Shown: in pieces, positions 1 through 13,164 of the stretch | Layout: each line of letters begins with the position of its first letter | Numbering within the stretch: position 1 is the first letter of the stretch | Source: Stenopsyche tienmushanensis | Lineage: Eukaryota; Arthropoda; Insecta; Trichoptera; Stenopsychidae | DNA length: 64,000 nt | Direction: 5' to 3' | Assembly: GCA_008973525.1 (NCBI GenBank) | Contig: WACJ01000311.1 | Span: 248,001 to 312,000, forward strand | The notes under the pieces: generated by a model | Told to the model about the DNA's origin: nothing | Seen by the model: the letters and a program-made list of their open reading frames with translations, nothing else | The model's database searches: none | Program-made: the position numbers and the translations under genes

Positions 1-3000
1 CCACTGACAACAAAGAAAAATTATTTTTTCATGAGCCACAATTGTCCGAAACATCTCTGCTGACATTTTGAGCACTTTTGTGGTGTTCGTTTTGACCGTC
101 CATTGTTCACACGTTGTCCTGCCACAGTCTCTGGAGACCTGTTCTTCACTACGGACACGGACAGGAATACAAACATGCTCTCTGCTTGTTATTTATCAAA
201 ATTTATTTTATTTTCTTTTCTGAATGTGGCCACAGCGTGAAAATATTTACCTAAGCTTTAATTTATCAAAATCAACCCTGGAATGATTTTACAAAATGTG
301 GATTTCTATGATTATATTCAACAACGACAAAACATCACCATTCCCTTGTTGATACCTCCTCAACGCCTTTCTTCTTTGAAATCAAGCATTCATGCATAAG
401 AAATACATTGACCATTAACGATTATTGTCAGAAGCTACTGTAACACGCAGACTTAATACATAATCAACTTTTACCGTTTATCGTTTACATTATAAAGTTA
501 CCAAATGTTTCATATGGGGCGAAGCTGTTCCAGAATAAAAATAATGTTAGAATCATATCTAGGACTCAAATATCCCAAATTTAGGAGCATTTCAAGCCAT
601 TGCGCCATATTTTCGCTATTATAATGGCACACTATTTTTCACGAACCTTTTATATATCGCCCATTCCACCTTTTCCCTTTAATTGTAGTATTTAAGGATT
701 TCTCGTTTAAAAAAATCAAGTTAATATCAAATATAAGATGTACCCATAAAGATTTTCGTTTTTTCGTTTCCCACATTTTAATGCTTCTGTCATAAAACAT
801 CACAGGCTTTGGACGAAAATATTCTTAAAATCCATTTTTGACCTCATTGTTTGTTTTTAAATTTTTCCGCCTAAATAATGCTGCATAGATCTAAAAAGCT
901 GAAAATCCGATGGAGCGATATCTAGATAATAAGATGTCGAATTGTTTTCCATTCATAGTTGTTTATTTTCCCCGTGTTATTTTCTCTGTATGGGGGCGAG
1001 CATTATTATACTATAAAAACACTTGTCTTTGATGCACGAGAGAGGGTAGTTTTTTTTAATTTCGTCACTAAACAGTCTAATTGCTCATAATAAAGTATTG
1101 CGTTTATTGTTATTTTTTTTTTTAGGTTTAAGTGTTTCAAAATGAATGATTCCCTTGCAGTCCCACCAAACAGACAAAATAAAATCAGAAATGTCGAATG
1201 TCAGGGGTCGATTTTGCTACATGACCCTTCGATAGCCCATCCCCCACCCCTCTATAAATAATAGTTTTATCATTGTTATTTTGGCTTACATATTGTAAAA
1301 TCATCTTAAAAGTGTTTAGCAAGCCTGCATCCCATTTTTTTTTATATTAAAACCGGTCACAAAAGTGTCAAAATATCAATAGTAGTGACCTTACAATACA
1401 GCCTCAAATGTCTAAAACTGGATTGTTTGCATATATTCGCGATTAAATATTCATTGAAGTCCAAAAGTGATAGAGTCGGCGTTAATATGCATAACGGTAT
1501 TTTCACTCAAATATTTCCTGTCGAGCTTTCGCTAAACAATGGCCCAGAAATAACGACAAGTTTTTCCCTCAGGAGTATCAACAAAAGTGTCAATCAACGA
1601 AGGTCGTTGTTTCATTGTTTGCGACTAAGTGTCGTTCATATGCCGCGCTTCTGACAACAATGTTCTTCGTCGGGTTCTCATGTCAATCAAAAAAACTCTG
1701 AAATGCGGGGAGAATTCCTCGTACGCTACTCCCATCATCGCACTCGATTATAATTATAATTTTGTTCCTCAAGATTCATTCTTATTGCTCATTGTTGCGA
1801 ACAATATGCCTCATTAGAATTAAATGCCGTTTTGTAATTAAAGCTAAGAAACACATCGGACGACCCGGAACGGGCGTTCGTTGCCAAATTGAATCTTCAA
1901 GTTCAATCAGACTCACCCTTATTGTTTGGGGATCTCTTTTGCAAATTGGTTGCGGGTCAGTTGAGCAATCCCGCGTGTAAAATGAAGAAGTGGGTATCTA
2001 TCTTTATTAGAAGTACTTAAGTCGCAATTGTAGTCGGAGGCAGAGCCCCTCGTTGACTGCGGCTAGGGCGCCGCCCCACAAATTTGAGGGGACATAATCC
2101 CTGGTCCCTCGCGTGTTGTATATCCATCTATCTCCCTTATAAACTAACTACACTAACCTAAGATACTAAACCAATCTATCCGTGAAATCCGTGTAACATT
2201 TTGTTTGTGTCTACCACCGCTTGTAACAATTGCTTACAGACAGAATCAGTGGCGTTACATCGCGTAAAATAATCAACAGATTCAAATATATATCTTAGAT
2301 AGATCCACACGATAACTTATTTAATCTTTATGGCTTATTTCAAGCCCTCTTCTTCATCATTTTTTGTTATTTATATGCATAACAAATAGATTTTTGGAAT
2401 AAATCTTCTGTGAGTGAAGGCCTGAACGAAACGAAAAGTGAAACTCTTAGCGTCAGTTAACAGAATAATCATTTATACTAAATAAAACTAGTAGCAATTT
2501 TTATAAATTACGCAAATACAACTTAATCTTTTAGCTAACAATTTCCATTATATAAAAAGTGAAATAAAGAAAAAGAAAAGTACAGACAGAACGCGAATCT
2601 TAAGATAACGGAAGAAAGCTAATAAACCGCCAAGAAAAGTGGCAATAAGTACATTAGAAAGAAGTAGAAAGTATCGAGCTAGGTTAGGAGTAAAAAAATA
2701 ATAATAAAATCGTTAGTAAAGTCGAGAAAAAATAAAATGGGGAAAAAATCAACTTTTCCTAAGAGCCATTCTAGGTTTATGTTACAATGTTACACATTGT
2801 CACAAAATCAGCAATACTTAAAACTAAGCGTTGATACCGAATGAACCCAAATAATCGATCGATAAAATATATTTATGGACCAATTGGTGTAGCAGAAATT
2901 AGATCAACCTACCACCAATAAAGTCACATGAAAATAGTTACATGTTTAGTATCGGTAACATAACTGCATGTGAATGACGTTTGGAATTGTGCACTGCTGT

Positions 3001-4758
3001 CTTTTAAGCAATCAGTTCATATTTTTTATCGATTAATTGTGATATCAACATCCATTGTTTCCAAAAAAAGGTTAGTATTTCACTGACATTGCGCTTTATT
3101 CATCTTCTTTAATATATCAAGAGTCGAGCAGATAAATTGATGATTTTATGAGCAATAAGAATAAATTTTCTTGATGCTGTACATCCAAGATCTGCCAGAT
3201 TGATAGTTACCAATATAAAATGCCTTAATTTTGCCAATTTGAATATCCTATGAAATATTTATATGAATCGTCAACATTTTTCTTGCAGACTTTCAAATTT
3301 AATCTGATTACATTGTACATAACGTTATATACTGACGTATAAATAAAAGTTAGTTCATTTTAATGAATAATTTAAAAGCTATCATGTTAGGAAATTGGTA
3401 ACACTTAGTCTGGCGACTTCTGTATGCTGCTTAGAATAACAGTGCATTTATTTTCAAATCTCTATTGATGTTATGGATTCACACTTCAATTAAAATATTC
3501 GTTTTTAACTGAATTCGCGTGTCGCCAATGTCACAGAGGCTTCGTTTTAGTTCGGGATAAGCCCCCTAAAAGGCTAACACAATACATCCAGTTGATATTG
3601 CAATCTCCACTTCTCCAATTTCTCGATGTCGTAAGCTACTAAGCTGATTGACATTTTAATAGCACATGTTATATTTCCTAGCTATTTTGTTTGCAAAAGT
3701 GAATGGCACATTTTTTAGCAAGTGCTTCCATTGTTATCAACGCCATCAACTGCGCTCATAAAATAAAGATATAACTGGCGATTTTGCAATGGTGACTGCA
3801 CTCGCTTTGAACTACTTAATTTTATGCTTCGGTCGCTTATAGAATTGCCAAAGACGTGTTGGATCCGTTTAAGAATCCATTGGATTATTTTTATATAATA
3901 AATAAAAATCAAAGAATCGTCGTGGATGAAGTTTCCGTGTAAATTCTCATATGTTGTTGGTCGTATGAAACGATGATATATATAGGAGGCATGATATTGG
4001 TTCAGGATGTTTCATAAAGATGGGGTAGTTTAGTTTAGTATAAACAAGTTAAGGCACCGTATGTGGCACCATATGTGTCTGTGCCAATAAATAAAAAACT
4101 GCTAAAGTTCTTTGCTGCGATTCCACCCCCGGTGATGTAAGTCCAAGATGCCGCTAAGGGATTCGAGTGGATGTAATAAGATGTGATATGAGAAGTCCGA
4201 AGGTACCTTTTGATATTAATATGGAGAAACGTGAGCGAGTTACAAAGCGTCCCGGGTCGCAGTCTGCTCGCGCTCCTAGGGTGAGCACCCCTGCCCCCAC
4301 TGAATGGATAATATTGTAAGCAAATTTTGAGATAAAGCCCCTAACTGACCACCAGATGCTGTCACCGTGGATGGCACGACTATAAAATTGTACCAATATT
4401 TTTATCATATTTCCAATATGCCCCCTTTAAATTTTATTACGTGAAACAAATATACTTCCTGAAAAACTATGAAATTTCCAATAACCATAATTTACAAACA
4501 TTTACATTTGAAAACATATTATTTTTAATCTATTCAAACAAGTAAATAAATTTTTCATACAATTCTCGTAAAGTATACATCTTTAACTACCCCTATTTTT
4601 TATCAATAAGCGTAATATATAAGACACTTTTAGAAATAGTTTTTTTTAACTTATTGAATAATATGTTACATGCTATTCCAGCCCTTATAATATTTTAAAA
4701 CATTTTTTTACATGATCTATCGAATTAAAATTGAATAAAACCGAATCTTGTTTCGTAA
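1..4758. other. AT-rich non-coding stretch
   Basis: No exon, RNA gene or complete transposon is recognisable on either strand. GC-rich patches near 2035-2105 and 4240-4310 stand out from the surroundings but have no identity I can assign. A weak match to repeat family F lies near 2420-2455 on the minus strand. Confidence 0.5.
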
Positions 4759-5205
4759 ATTTTCAGTTGAAATATTGTCGATCTGCTGGTGATAGTTTCG
4801 AAAAAATGGGTAGTTTGGTAAGGATTCAATTTTACATTGATATCAAAATAAAATTCGATACTTGGAGCCACTAAATATTTCTTGGAAATAGCTAAATTCA
4901 GTACGAATTATAGAAAAAAACATATTGGCAATTATATTCATTGGCAGGCTTGATTTTCAATTAAATTTGAATCAAATACTATTTCATATCATTTGAAATA
5001 ATTTGCTAAAAAACAAGCTAAACTAACATTGACTTAAAAGTTCAATTTATTAGATGTAAGCATGTAATTGTCATTCGGCAATGTAAAAGGTTGATAAATC
5101 ACTAAAAAAAACTCTGTTGATTGAATTAATACTATACTAATTTTTCGAAACTATCGTCAGCAGATCGATGGTATATTAATTGGAAAATTGATCGAAATTT
5201 TCAAA
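4759..5205. mobile_element. Inverted-repeat (MITE-like) element, about 450 bp
   Basis: Imperfect inverted arms flank an AT-rich, non-coding centre. The best-preserved cores are 4778-4805 and 5141-5168, which match in 26 of 28 positions when one is reverse-complemented (both contain GATAGTTTCGAAAAA). Outer parts of the arms have decayed. No target duplication could be defined, so the superfamily is unknown. Confidence 0.6.
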
Positions 5206-8200
5206 TAAAGTTATGAAATAAAAATTACAGAAATATTTTAGGGGTTGAAATAGGATAAAAACTAATACACAAATGCACTCTCTAAAATATTTAAACAAAC
5301 CTATTTTCTAATGGAATTTTGCCCATATTAAAAAATATCGAAAGAAAAGCCCAGAATGTTTTTTTTTGTCGCGAATATGGCGACAATCGATCTTTTAAAG
5401 GTTATCTATCAAATATATTGATCTAATCAATTTTATTGCTTTTAAGATAGGTTATTAGATTTTTTGAAAAATATTTTAAATACAATTCAGCGAGAAATAG
5501 TTGGTGTTTGTTTTATAGCCGTTCCGAATATCCATTACTCTAAGATGTTTCCAGAAGTGGAGGCCACTCTGTGTTATGTATTTCTTAAATTGGCCAGTCT
5601 GTATCTTATTTATAGGTACATTAATATCAGCAAAAACCCACTATTGTAGACTTAATCATACTCCGACATTATGGCTTCTCGATTCCAAGTTTTTGCTGAC
5701 TCAAGACCATAACGACCAACGGTCAAGACATACATACTTCCTGCGATAACCCTACCTACCTCCACACATGTCCGCCATTTATATAATTTCTCTATCAAAT
5801 AAGTCAGAACTAAAATGAAATCAGGGTTGTAATCTAATCTTTCATATTATGAGGAAATCTGCGAAAACAAAAATATTTCTGCGCGGTATGCACTTTCAAA
5901 GAATTTAATGCTACGCTCGTTGCTAAATTTGATTAAATTCGCTGAAACATATTCGAGCAAATCGTTTTATTCTTCCAGCTCAAATATATATGAACGATAC
6001 GGAGGAAATATTCAGATGGAGGGCATCAAAATGAATTCCCCGATGTTCGCACTACACCACTGGCTGAAATGAAGCATAAAGCATCGTTGTGTCAGATATC
6101 ATAAAATAGCATCATGGAAGCGGTCCGCGGAGCCAAGAGAACGGTCTCTATCTCAAGATAATACATTTGCAGAAGTCCGTATATCCTGAAGATGTTAGGT
6201 AAGCAATGTCCAGATATGCTAATATGTAAATCATACTTTTTCCGAAGTTTGCGTCATGTCCGATGTGACCGCACTTTGTCATAACGGGACCCACGAACAA
6301 CCAATCCAAAGTAAAGGCCCAGGAAATGTGGCACTCCATGTGAATTACGATCTATACTTTCGGATCGGATCGCTTTTTGCATAGCGGATTTGGCTGATTT
6401 TATTGCTGCATTCGATACGAAAGAAAAGGCAATATTTTCAACCCTCAATTAGTGTATCGATAAATTGAAATATTGGCGGAAAATGTATTTTTTCATGTCT
6501 ACATTTTATATTAACTACATGATTACAATGCATTTTCAATACTCCCGTATCAATTTATTCTGCTAAATGTCAAAATGATTTTACTCAGGGATATTTTTAT
6601 TTTTTAAATACGACCTTTATCTCATAAAACTTCTTTGAAATATTCGATATAAATTGGATGAATTTAAATCAAAATTTAAGCGATATTCTACAAGCTATGG
6701 CTCCGAGTAAAATCTTGATTTTCGTACACATTATGAAACAACCATAATTATCTAAAAATGCTTTTGATTTTTGATTGCAATGCCAACCTAGATCATGACC
6801 TGTACAGATCCATCGTATGTGGCAAACACTCACTGCTCCAAATTATCAATGCACTTACATTTCAAACAAATATGGTTGTTTCGGACTCTATTTATTATTA
6901 TTTGTCCATATTTATATGGTCGCGATATTTATATTTTCACTAATTATTGACAATTTTTGCATATAAAAGGACCCTGTATAAGCATTTTTTTTACAATTTT
7001 ATAAAGATTAGGATTTTCTTATTATATACCTATGAATTTACCATAATATTATCTAAGTTTATAAAGTCTTAGAGCTGTCGATACGATTAGAAATAAAAAT
7101 TGGAACAAACGTTGATTTTGTCGGTATTGAGATGAACATCATAATATTCAACTTTTTAATAGCGAAGAGGGTGGTTTTCGTACAGGTTTTCATTCATCAA
7201 AATTAATAATATAAATTTGTTAAGATAACATTAAAGATAAGGACTATTTGATCCGTATTCTGGGATTCAAAGAGATAATTAAAACATAATAAACAGACGA
7301 CTTTTATGAGAGTTTTGATATATTGTAATGAAATTAAATGCATTTATAGCATAAATATTTTAATCCTCTAGCTCCCTATTTCCTATGATACGTAAGCAAA
7401 TAATTTGCTATTTTACCAACCACTATGTTATTTAGCAAAGTTTCATTCGCGTTCGTCGAAGTATTACTGTATTGCCACTCTTGCCTTTTTTACGTATAAA
7501 AACCAAAATGATTGCTGTAAATTGACCATCGGCTAGTAGTAAATAGAGCCTACAACCTGAATAAACCAGCAATTGAAATGAAGTGATTTGTTTGTGGATG
7601 GCACGACGTAATTATACGTCGGAAAGACACGCAAGAAAAATAGAAAAGGCGGAAGCTTCCGTCAGCATTCTGATTGAGCCGGTGAATAATCCATACGAGC
7701 GATACCAAACGGAATATGAGATAAGTCAGCACAACCAATTGTATATTTATATTGCAGGCTGCTTAACAAACGTAATGGCTTTATTCAAATTGACGGCAGG
7801 GGCTGACGAGGGACAATGTCGAGGGGCGGAGGCCCTGCCGCGGAGACCCCATGCCCTCATTTGCATACTCCTTTGATTTGTTCAATTGCATTAAATCTAG
7901 CCACAATAAACCAATTACTTATGCTTCTTATTGTTACAAATACACACACGTGTTTTACTAAGAATTTCCTAGGCAGTATTACTACATATTTTAAATTCTT
8001 ATGAGAGAAGGTATTATATTCTAACGCGAAGTGACATTTTTATATATCAGTATTTTAAATATTTTTTAAGTCAATCTTCAAGCTATAATATTGGCATACA
8101 GAGAAGGGAAAAAACATTATTGCGTAATTAGGATTATATTTGAATATGCATATTTTTCTAACATTTGAATAAACCTAAATATGATGACTTGAACCATCAA

Positions 8201-9029
8201 TATCCATTGTTCTCGAGCTCGAATCAGCTTTAAAAACCAACCGAATAAGACAATTGATTTCAAAAATTCTAGTAAACTATAAGAAATAAATCGAGGATGA
8301 ATAATAATTAGGACATAGCATCATCAAATTTATAATTAACACTATAATAGTCGATGACAACACGTTTATCATAGGACAGCCAATTAATAAGTGTGCCATA
8401 TTTCTGACGGTTATTGTCGATGACACACAGGTTCTGTGCCATATTTTTTATCAATCATTAGTGGCTTTCATAAATCCTTGAAATATGGCAATAAATTCTC
8501 CAAATATGCTTCAATATTCTCAATGATGGATGAAATAGTCAATATATTCATAAAAGGCCTGGGGAGACTTCCAAATATGAATGCATAAAATATCTATTAT
8601 GAAGTGACTTAGGCAATTTATAAAAAACTATAGTACGGGGAATATAAAAGAAAAATAAACGCATAAGAAATCTAAGAAACAATACAATATATGCGTGGTG
8701 TTCAGATGAAGACGATTTTCTTTTGCGTGATCTTTTAAAAATGCCATTTATAAATTGGAAACCAAATATATGGAAGAAAGATGAATGCGTTGATTCAACT
8801 AAATTATCAAATCATCAATGATGATTCTAATATGTTACTAAATTTGAAAATTATTTGAAAAATACGACAGTCTTCATTTAAAAATATTTTACAGAAATAA
8901 TGCATTGATGTTAATTTTCAAATTTTATAAACAGAAAACGTATTAAAATTCTATACTTGCCATAATGTCAATTTGCACGATGGATAAATTGTGGCATTTG
9001 CTTATGTAACACGATTTTAGAAAAAATAT
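5206..9029. other. AT-rich non-coding stretch
   Basis: No gene recognised. The longest frame, 97 codons at 7583-7876 (+), has no motif and ends in a GC-rich patch near 7796-7860. Around 8390-8450 the phrase TGTGCCATATTT occurs twice in a short local duplication. Confidence 0.45.
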
Positions 9030-9341
9030 TAATCACTCAATAAGTTCGTAGGATGACTAGACCAGAGCGTTCAGCATCGTCGGTCTTTGTACAGCCACAT
9101 TTAGGATTCGAATTTATTTCCCATTAAAAAGTAATGCTTCATCAACACATGTAATTTAGATTTTCGTTTTGAAGATAACACAAGTAGTGTCATTAAAACC
9201 CCTGTAACTTGTGAACTAAAAGTCAGATTGTTATGAAATTTCGTCACGTACTGTTTGTATGTAGGTTTTTCTTAAAAATCATATGGATTTGTCAATAGTA
9301 GCGCCAATCATATGTCATCCTATGAATTTATTGAGTGATGT
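9030..9341. mobile_element. MITE with 26-bp terminal inverted repeats
   Basis: The arms at 9032-9057 and 9314-9339 match in 24 of 26 positions when one is reverse-complemented; each starts ATCACTCAATAA and ends AGGATGAC. The interior (about 255 bp) is non-coding. TA precedes the left end, but TG follows the right end, so a Tc1/mariner-type TA duplication is only possible, not shown. Confidence 0.75.
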
Positions 9342-9571
9342 GTTATATGATATGAACATCTTTATCCATCGGAAAATTTTGAGAGGCTGAAATTTCTATT
9401 GCGAAAATTTTAAATTTTAATCAAGCAATAATTAGTAAGATACGAAAAATTAGAACAAAAAAAATTCCAGTTTATTTTGCTTTAGGCAGTTTAAGCAGGA
9501 TTACCCAAAATCATTGTTAAATAAATTGATGTAATCATAGGAAATATAGAGAAAGCCCTCACAATCTAGAT

Positions 9572-10242
9572 CAGTGTTTCTCAGCCGGTGCACTGCGGTG
9601 CACTGGTGCACCGCGAGCTTATTACAAGTGCACCGCGAAAAAAATGGTAAAAACGAAAAATTCTGCAAAACAGTGAAAACCGAAAAAGTCGTTGGCGAAA
9701 TTATAAAAGTCAACGAAAGAGTTAATGTAATTTTGAATTAGCCAAATCAATTGCGCGTATGTAAACCGTTTAACGTAGACTTTGGGTATTCTACGCCTCG
9801 CAGCCGCAGTCTGTTCAAAGTGGAGTAAATAAACATGCTGTGGAGAAACAATCGTCTTAGAAATCCAGCACCATCACCCTGTGGAATCCTTCTCGTCAAC
9901 GTTACGGGGGACGCGGCAGTCGCAGGCCGTCAGAAGCTCTTTGAACGGAGGTAACTGGGATCAGCGACAGAAGCAAGACGAAGATAACTGGGCCCCGGTA
10001 TTCAGCTGAGAGTTCTCGTCTACGTTACAATGGATAAATTTATTACCAAACGAAATCGTGAATCAGACCAAAATATTAATGACACAGGGAATACAAGTGA
10101 AAGAAGTAGTGACGATATTACTAGACATCATACGTCTCATACAAAAGAAAATGTATCCAGTAAAATCAGAAAAAATAATCGACAATATTCTGAAGAATAT
10201 TTATGTTTCGGTTTTACGTATTTTTACGCATTATGTATTTAA
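9572..10242 (+). pseudogene. hAT transposon 5' end with N-terminal transposase fragment
   Basis: It begins CAGTGTTTCTCAGCC, a typical hAT terminus. An open frame at 10030-10242 starts MDKFITKRNRESD and includes RQYSEEYLCFGFTYF, the N-terminal region of SCAND3/ZBED-like hAT transposases just before the BED zinc finger. Similarity stops abruptly after about residue 65, before the zinc-finger cysteines, so the protein is broken. The matching 3' end may be at 13164. Confidence 0.7.
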
Positions 10243-10249
10243 CTCAAAG

Positions 10250-11939
10250 TATGAGTATATTTGAAAACTTCGGTATTTCGGATTGATATTGCGCTATTCG
10301 AAAGACTTACCTAAAACAAAAAAATTAAACATCCATTAGATCAAATATTTTGTGTGTATATTTTAGATGACAAATTAAATGATAGCTCAAATTTATCTTG
10401 TAAATCTTATTATCCTTACCTGAGAGCTCTTACTGCATGAATTTTGAAGTCCTGGACACCTTTGAAATTTGGCTCACCAGCAGTTCTTTTGAACCACACT
10501 GTACAATTTTTCACAACGTCCATCTAAACTTAAGACTATTGATTGATCAAGGCTGGTCGATTTCGTAATCAAACAATTGCGGATTGCTTTTATATTAAAC
10601 ACGATTTCATACCTGAAATTAAATATTTGACACATTTTAGTCCAATTATTTAGCTGATGATATATTTTTAAAATGATATATGATGTATTTTCTTTAATCT
10701 AAGGAAAAATTGATGCTTATTGAAGCTTTTAGCTATGAAATGCTAAATGAATCACTTCCGAATATCGTATTTTACATATGCATTTTAATGTTAGTCGTGA
10801 CTTTAAAAAAATGATACAAAAATCGGACCTAAATCCTACATCCTAAAATAGACATCTTGATTTTCCAATCCACTATGAGTATTATTTCCGATCTGTGTTC
10901 TTGAAATCTCAATGCAATTGTTCAACATTAAACATTTCGATAATAAGCCTAATAATCGTATTACAATATACTTAAAAACTATGACTACTTGCCTCAATAT
11001 TTTAGCTGCATCAGGATACAGTCTGGAACACGGATCACATTCCGGAACGGCACAACACTCTGTGTATTAAAAAATATCACTTAACATACGCACATGCACA
11101 TCCTAACCTGTGAAAATAAAATATAGCTCTGCACCGAATATTGTTGCATAACATAAACTCGACGCCTAAACTGGACGGATAAATTGAAACGCATTTATGA
11201 CAAATTATTAATATTTATAAGAAAAACTGAAAAAAAGAAAAAGAAATGTTTTTTAAAAATCATGGGATTAAATAAGCTGCTGCGATATATTCCCAAAAAT
11301 ATTATTTTTCAAAAAAATCACCATCCTTTTCGTTGCATAAATATATTATTTTTTAATGAATTTCAAATTTGATAAAAATATTTTTGGGAATATATCAAAA
11401 GAGCTCATCTCAGAGAGAATCTCATGCATTCTTTCAATAGTTTTTCATAATAATTTACATTTAGTATTAATACATTTATATTCGTACGCTCAGTTGAGCC
11501 GTTGAATTAAGCTAGGCGACAATCAGTGCGTGTTCGGTTCTTAGGTTATACGGTTTGGCTTAATCGTCAGAGGGATATATCTTAATAAATAAAGTGCAGT
11601 GTTGTTCCAGAATGCGTCCCGTACTCCAGGATCTATCCTGAACGTCATGCAGCGTTTACTCAGGCAAGTGTTTTTAGTTTTTTAAGTGTTTTGTACTGTG
11701 ACTTATAGTAAATTGGGGGTCCTTGATGTCTATTTTAAGATGTAGGATTTAAAGCCGATAAATTATGTTTTTTCTAAAGCCACGATAAACTTTTGATTTT
11801 ATTGTCACAATAGACTCTTACAAAGAGTGCGGAATAAGATGTCGATGGTTGAATACAGTAGGATGGTTTCATTGGGTATCTGATGAGCTTTGCACCTGGT
11901 CGTGGCGGAATCTTCAAATCGTCATGCAGTCTGACCGCT
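10250..11939. other. Unassigned AT-rich stretch within the hAT interval
   Basis: No transposase sequence is recognisable. The segment 11480-11660 is less AT-rich and ends with AATAAATAAAG, reminiscent of an LTR R region, but I could not find terminal repeats or a primer binding site. Confidence 0.4.
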
Positions 11940-12860
11940 GAGGAAAGATTCATAATCATCATCATCATCATCATCAGTCTGTGTACGTCCACCGTTGAAC
12001 GTATGAGTCTTCATCCCTCTCGATCCTCCGCTTTCCGCATCCAGCTTCATCCTGCTATTCTTTCGATGTCGTCAGTCTTACAGGGGTCTCCACTCCAACA
12101 CTTTTCTTCCCCATCGACCGTCGTTTCTTCTACACATTTTTCTCCCCCATTACCACTTAAGTGTGTCAATTCTTTTAGTAGCGTCTACTACTCGAGTTCT
12201 TCTTCGGATATCCTCGTTTCTGATTCTATATTATAAAGACACTCCGAGCATAGATCTCTCTATGGCACGCTGGGAAAACTTTATTCTGTGTAAAATGCCT
12301 GATATTAGATTCCACGTCTTCGTGGGTTAACACCGGGATGATACATTGGTTAAATGCTGCCATCCCAGTGGTATTCGTCTGTCAATTTCTGTTGAGAAAT
12401 TCTGTCGTCCTAGTTGTATTACTTGTCCCAGATAAATGTATTCATTTTCAACCTCAATTTGTGTTCCCCCAATGGATATCGCCCCGAAGGTCTGAGAATT
12501 GTGACTATTTATCATGGCTTCGATTTTATCCATGTTCATTTTCAGAAAAATTTTACTTGACACTTCATTTAGGTCTTGGAGCATGTCTTGAAGCTTTTCA
12601 GACGATTTGGCTATAAATACTATGTCACAATTTCTCCACTTGTGTGTTGTCAATACTGTGTCTGCACTTTTTCCAAGATAGCAGTTTAAACACATCTTCC
12701 AAAGCGTTTATGATAAGCTTGGGAAATAGTTTATATTACAGCGTTGTAGTGAGTTTAAAACTGCCCAAGAAAGACAGTGGCTGATTATATTTTTCGGTTT
12801 TCTGGATGATTTGTCTTAGTATGTGGATATGCTCGATGATACTAAAGACTGGACAACGGA
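11940..12860 (-). pseudogene. RTE-type non-LTR retrotransposon fragment (reverse transcriptase C-terminal half)
   Basis: On the minus strand an open frame (12695-12327) encodes the post-catalytic part of an RTE-like reverse transcriptase: VFIAKSSEKLQDMLQDLN, then LKMNMDK, then EYIYLGQVIQLGRQNF. Upstream, frameshifted pieces (HIIRQIIQK, YNQPL) extend to about 12860. Downstream the C-terminal tail is legible (RTRVVDATKRIDTLKW, DGRWGRK). The element ends in a short ATC/GAT simple repeat at about 11956-11976, typical of RTE tails. Frameshifts and a missing catalytic segment show it is dead. Confidence 0.8.
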
Positions 12861-13164
12861 AAAAACACCCCCTACCCCAATCTAGTTATATAAATTTATT
12901 AATGTCATTTCCAATAATCTATTCATGCGAAAAAGCATTTTCGACCATGTCCTCAATAAAATCGCACTGCAGCCAAGAATATCCAATATATTGGCAATGA
13001 TGCAACAGCTGATTTTGCATTAATTTGTTAAAAAAATGCCCATTTAAATATATCAGATTGTTGTATGCATATTTGTTAGTTATAGTTAAATCCATCTGTC
13101 ACAATATAAGATTATAAATTATTTTTTCACGGGTCCGCAGGTGTAAAAAGGTTAGGGAACACTG
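12861..13164 (+). pseudogene. hAT transposon 3' end (dimerisation-domain fragment and terminus)
   Basis: The plus-strand frame to 13000 contains LLMSFPIIYSCEKAFSTM, the C-terminal hAT dimerisation motif. The element ends at 13164 with the reverse complement of CAGTGTTCCCTAACCTTTTT, a hAT terminus close to the one at 37653. Same orientation as the N-terminal fragment at 10030, so both may be ends of one element with the RTE piece and foreign DNA between. The putative 8-bp target sites (9564-9571 and 13165-13172) agree at only four positions. Confidence 0.7.

Noticed and set aside
7583..7876. 97-codon plus-strand frame
   Set aside because: No recognisable domain, and an antisense frame of similar length overlaps it.
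11480..11660. Possible LTR ending in AATAAATAAAG
   Set aside because: No second LTR, primer binding site or target duplication was found.
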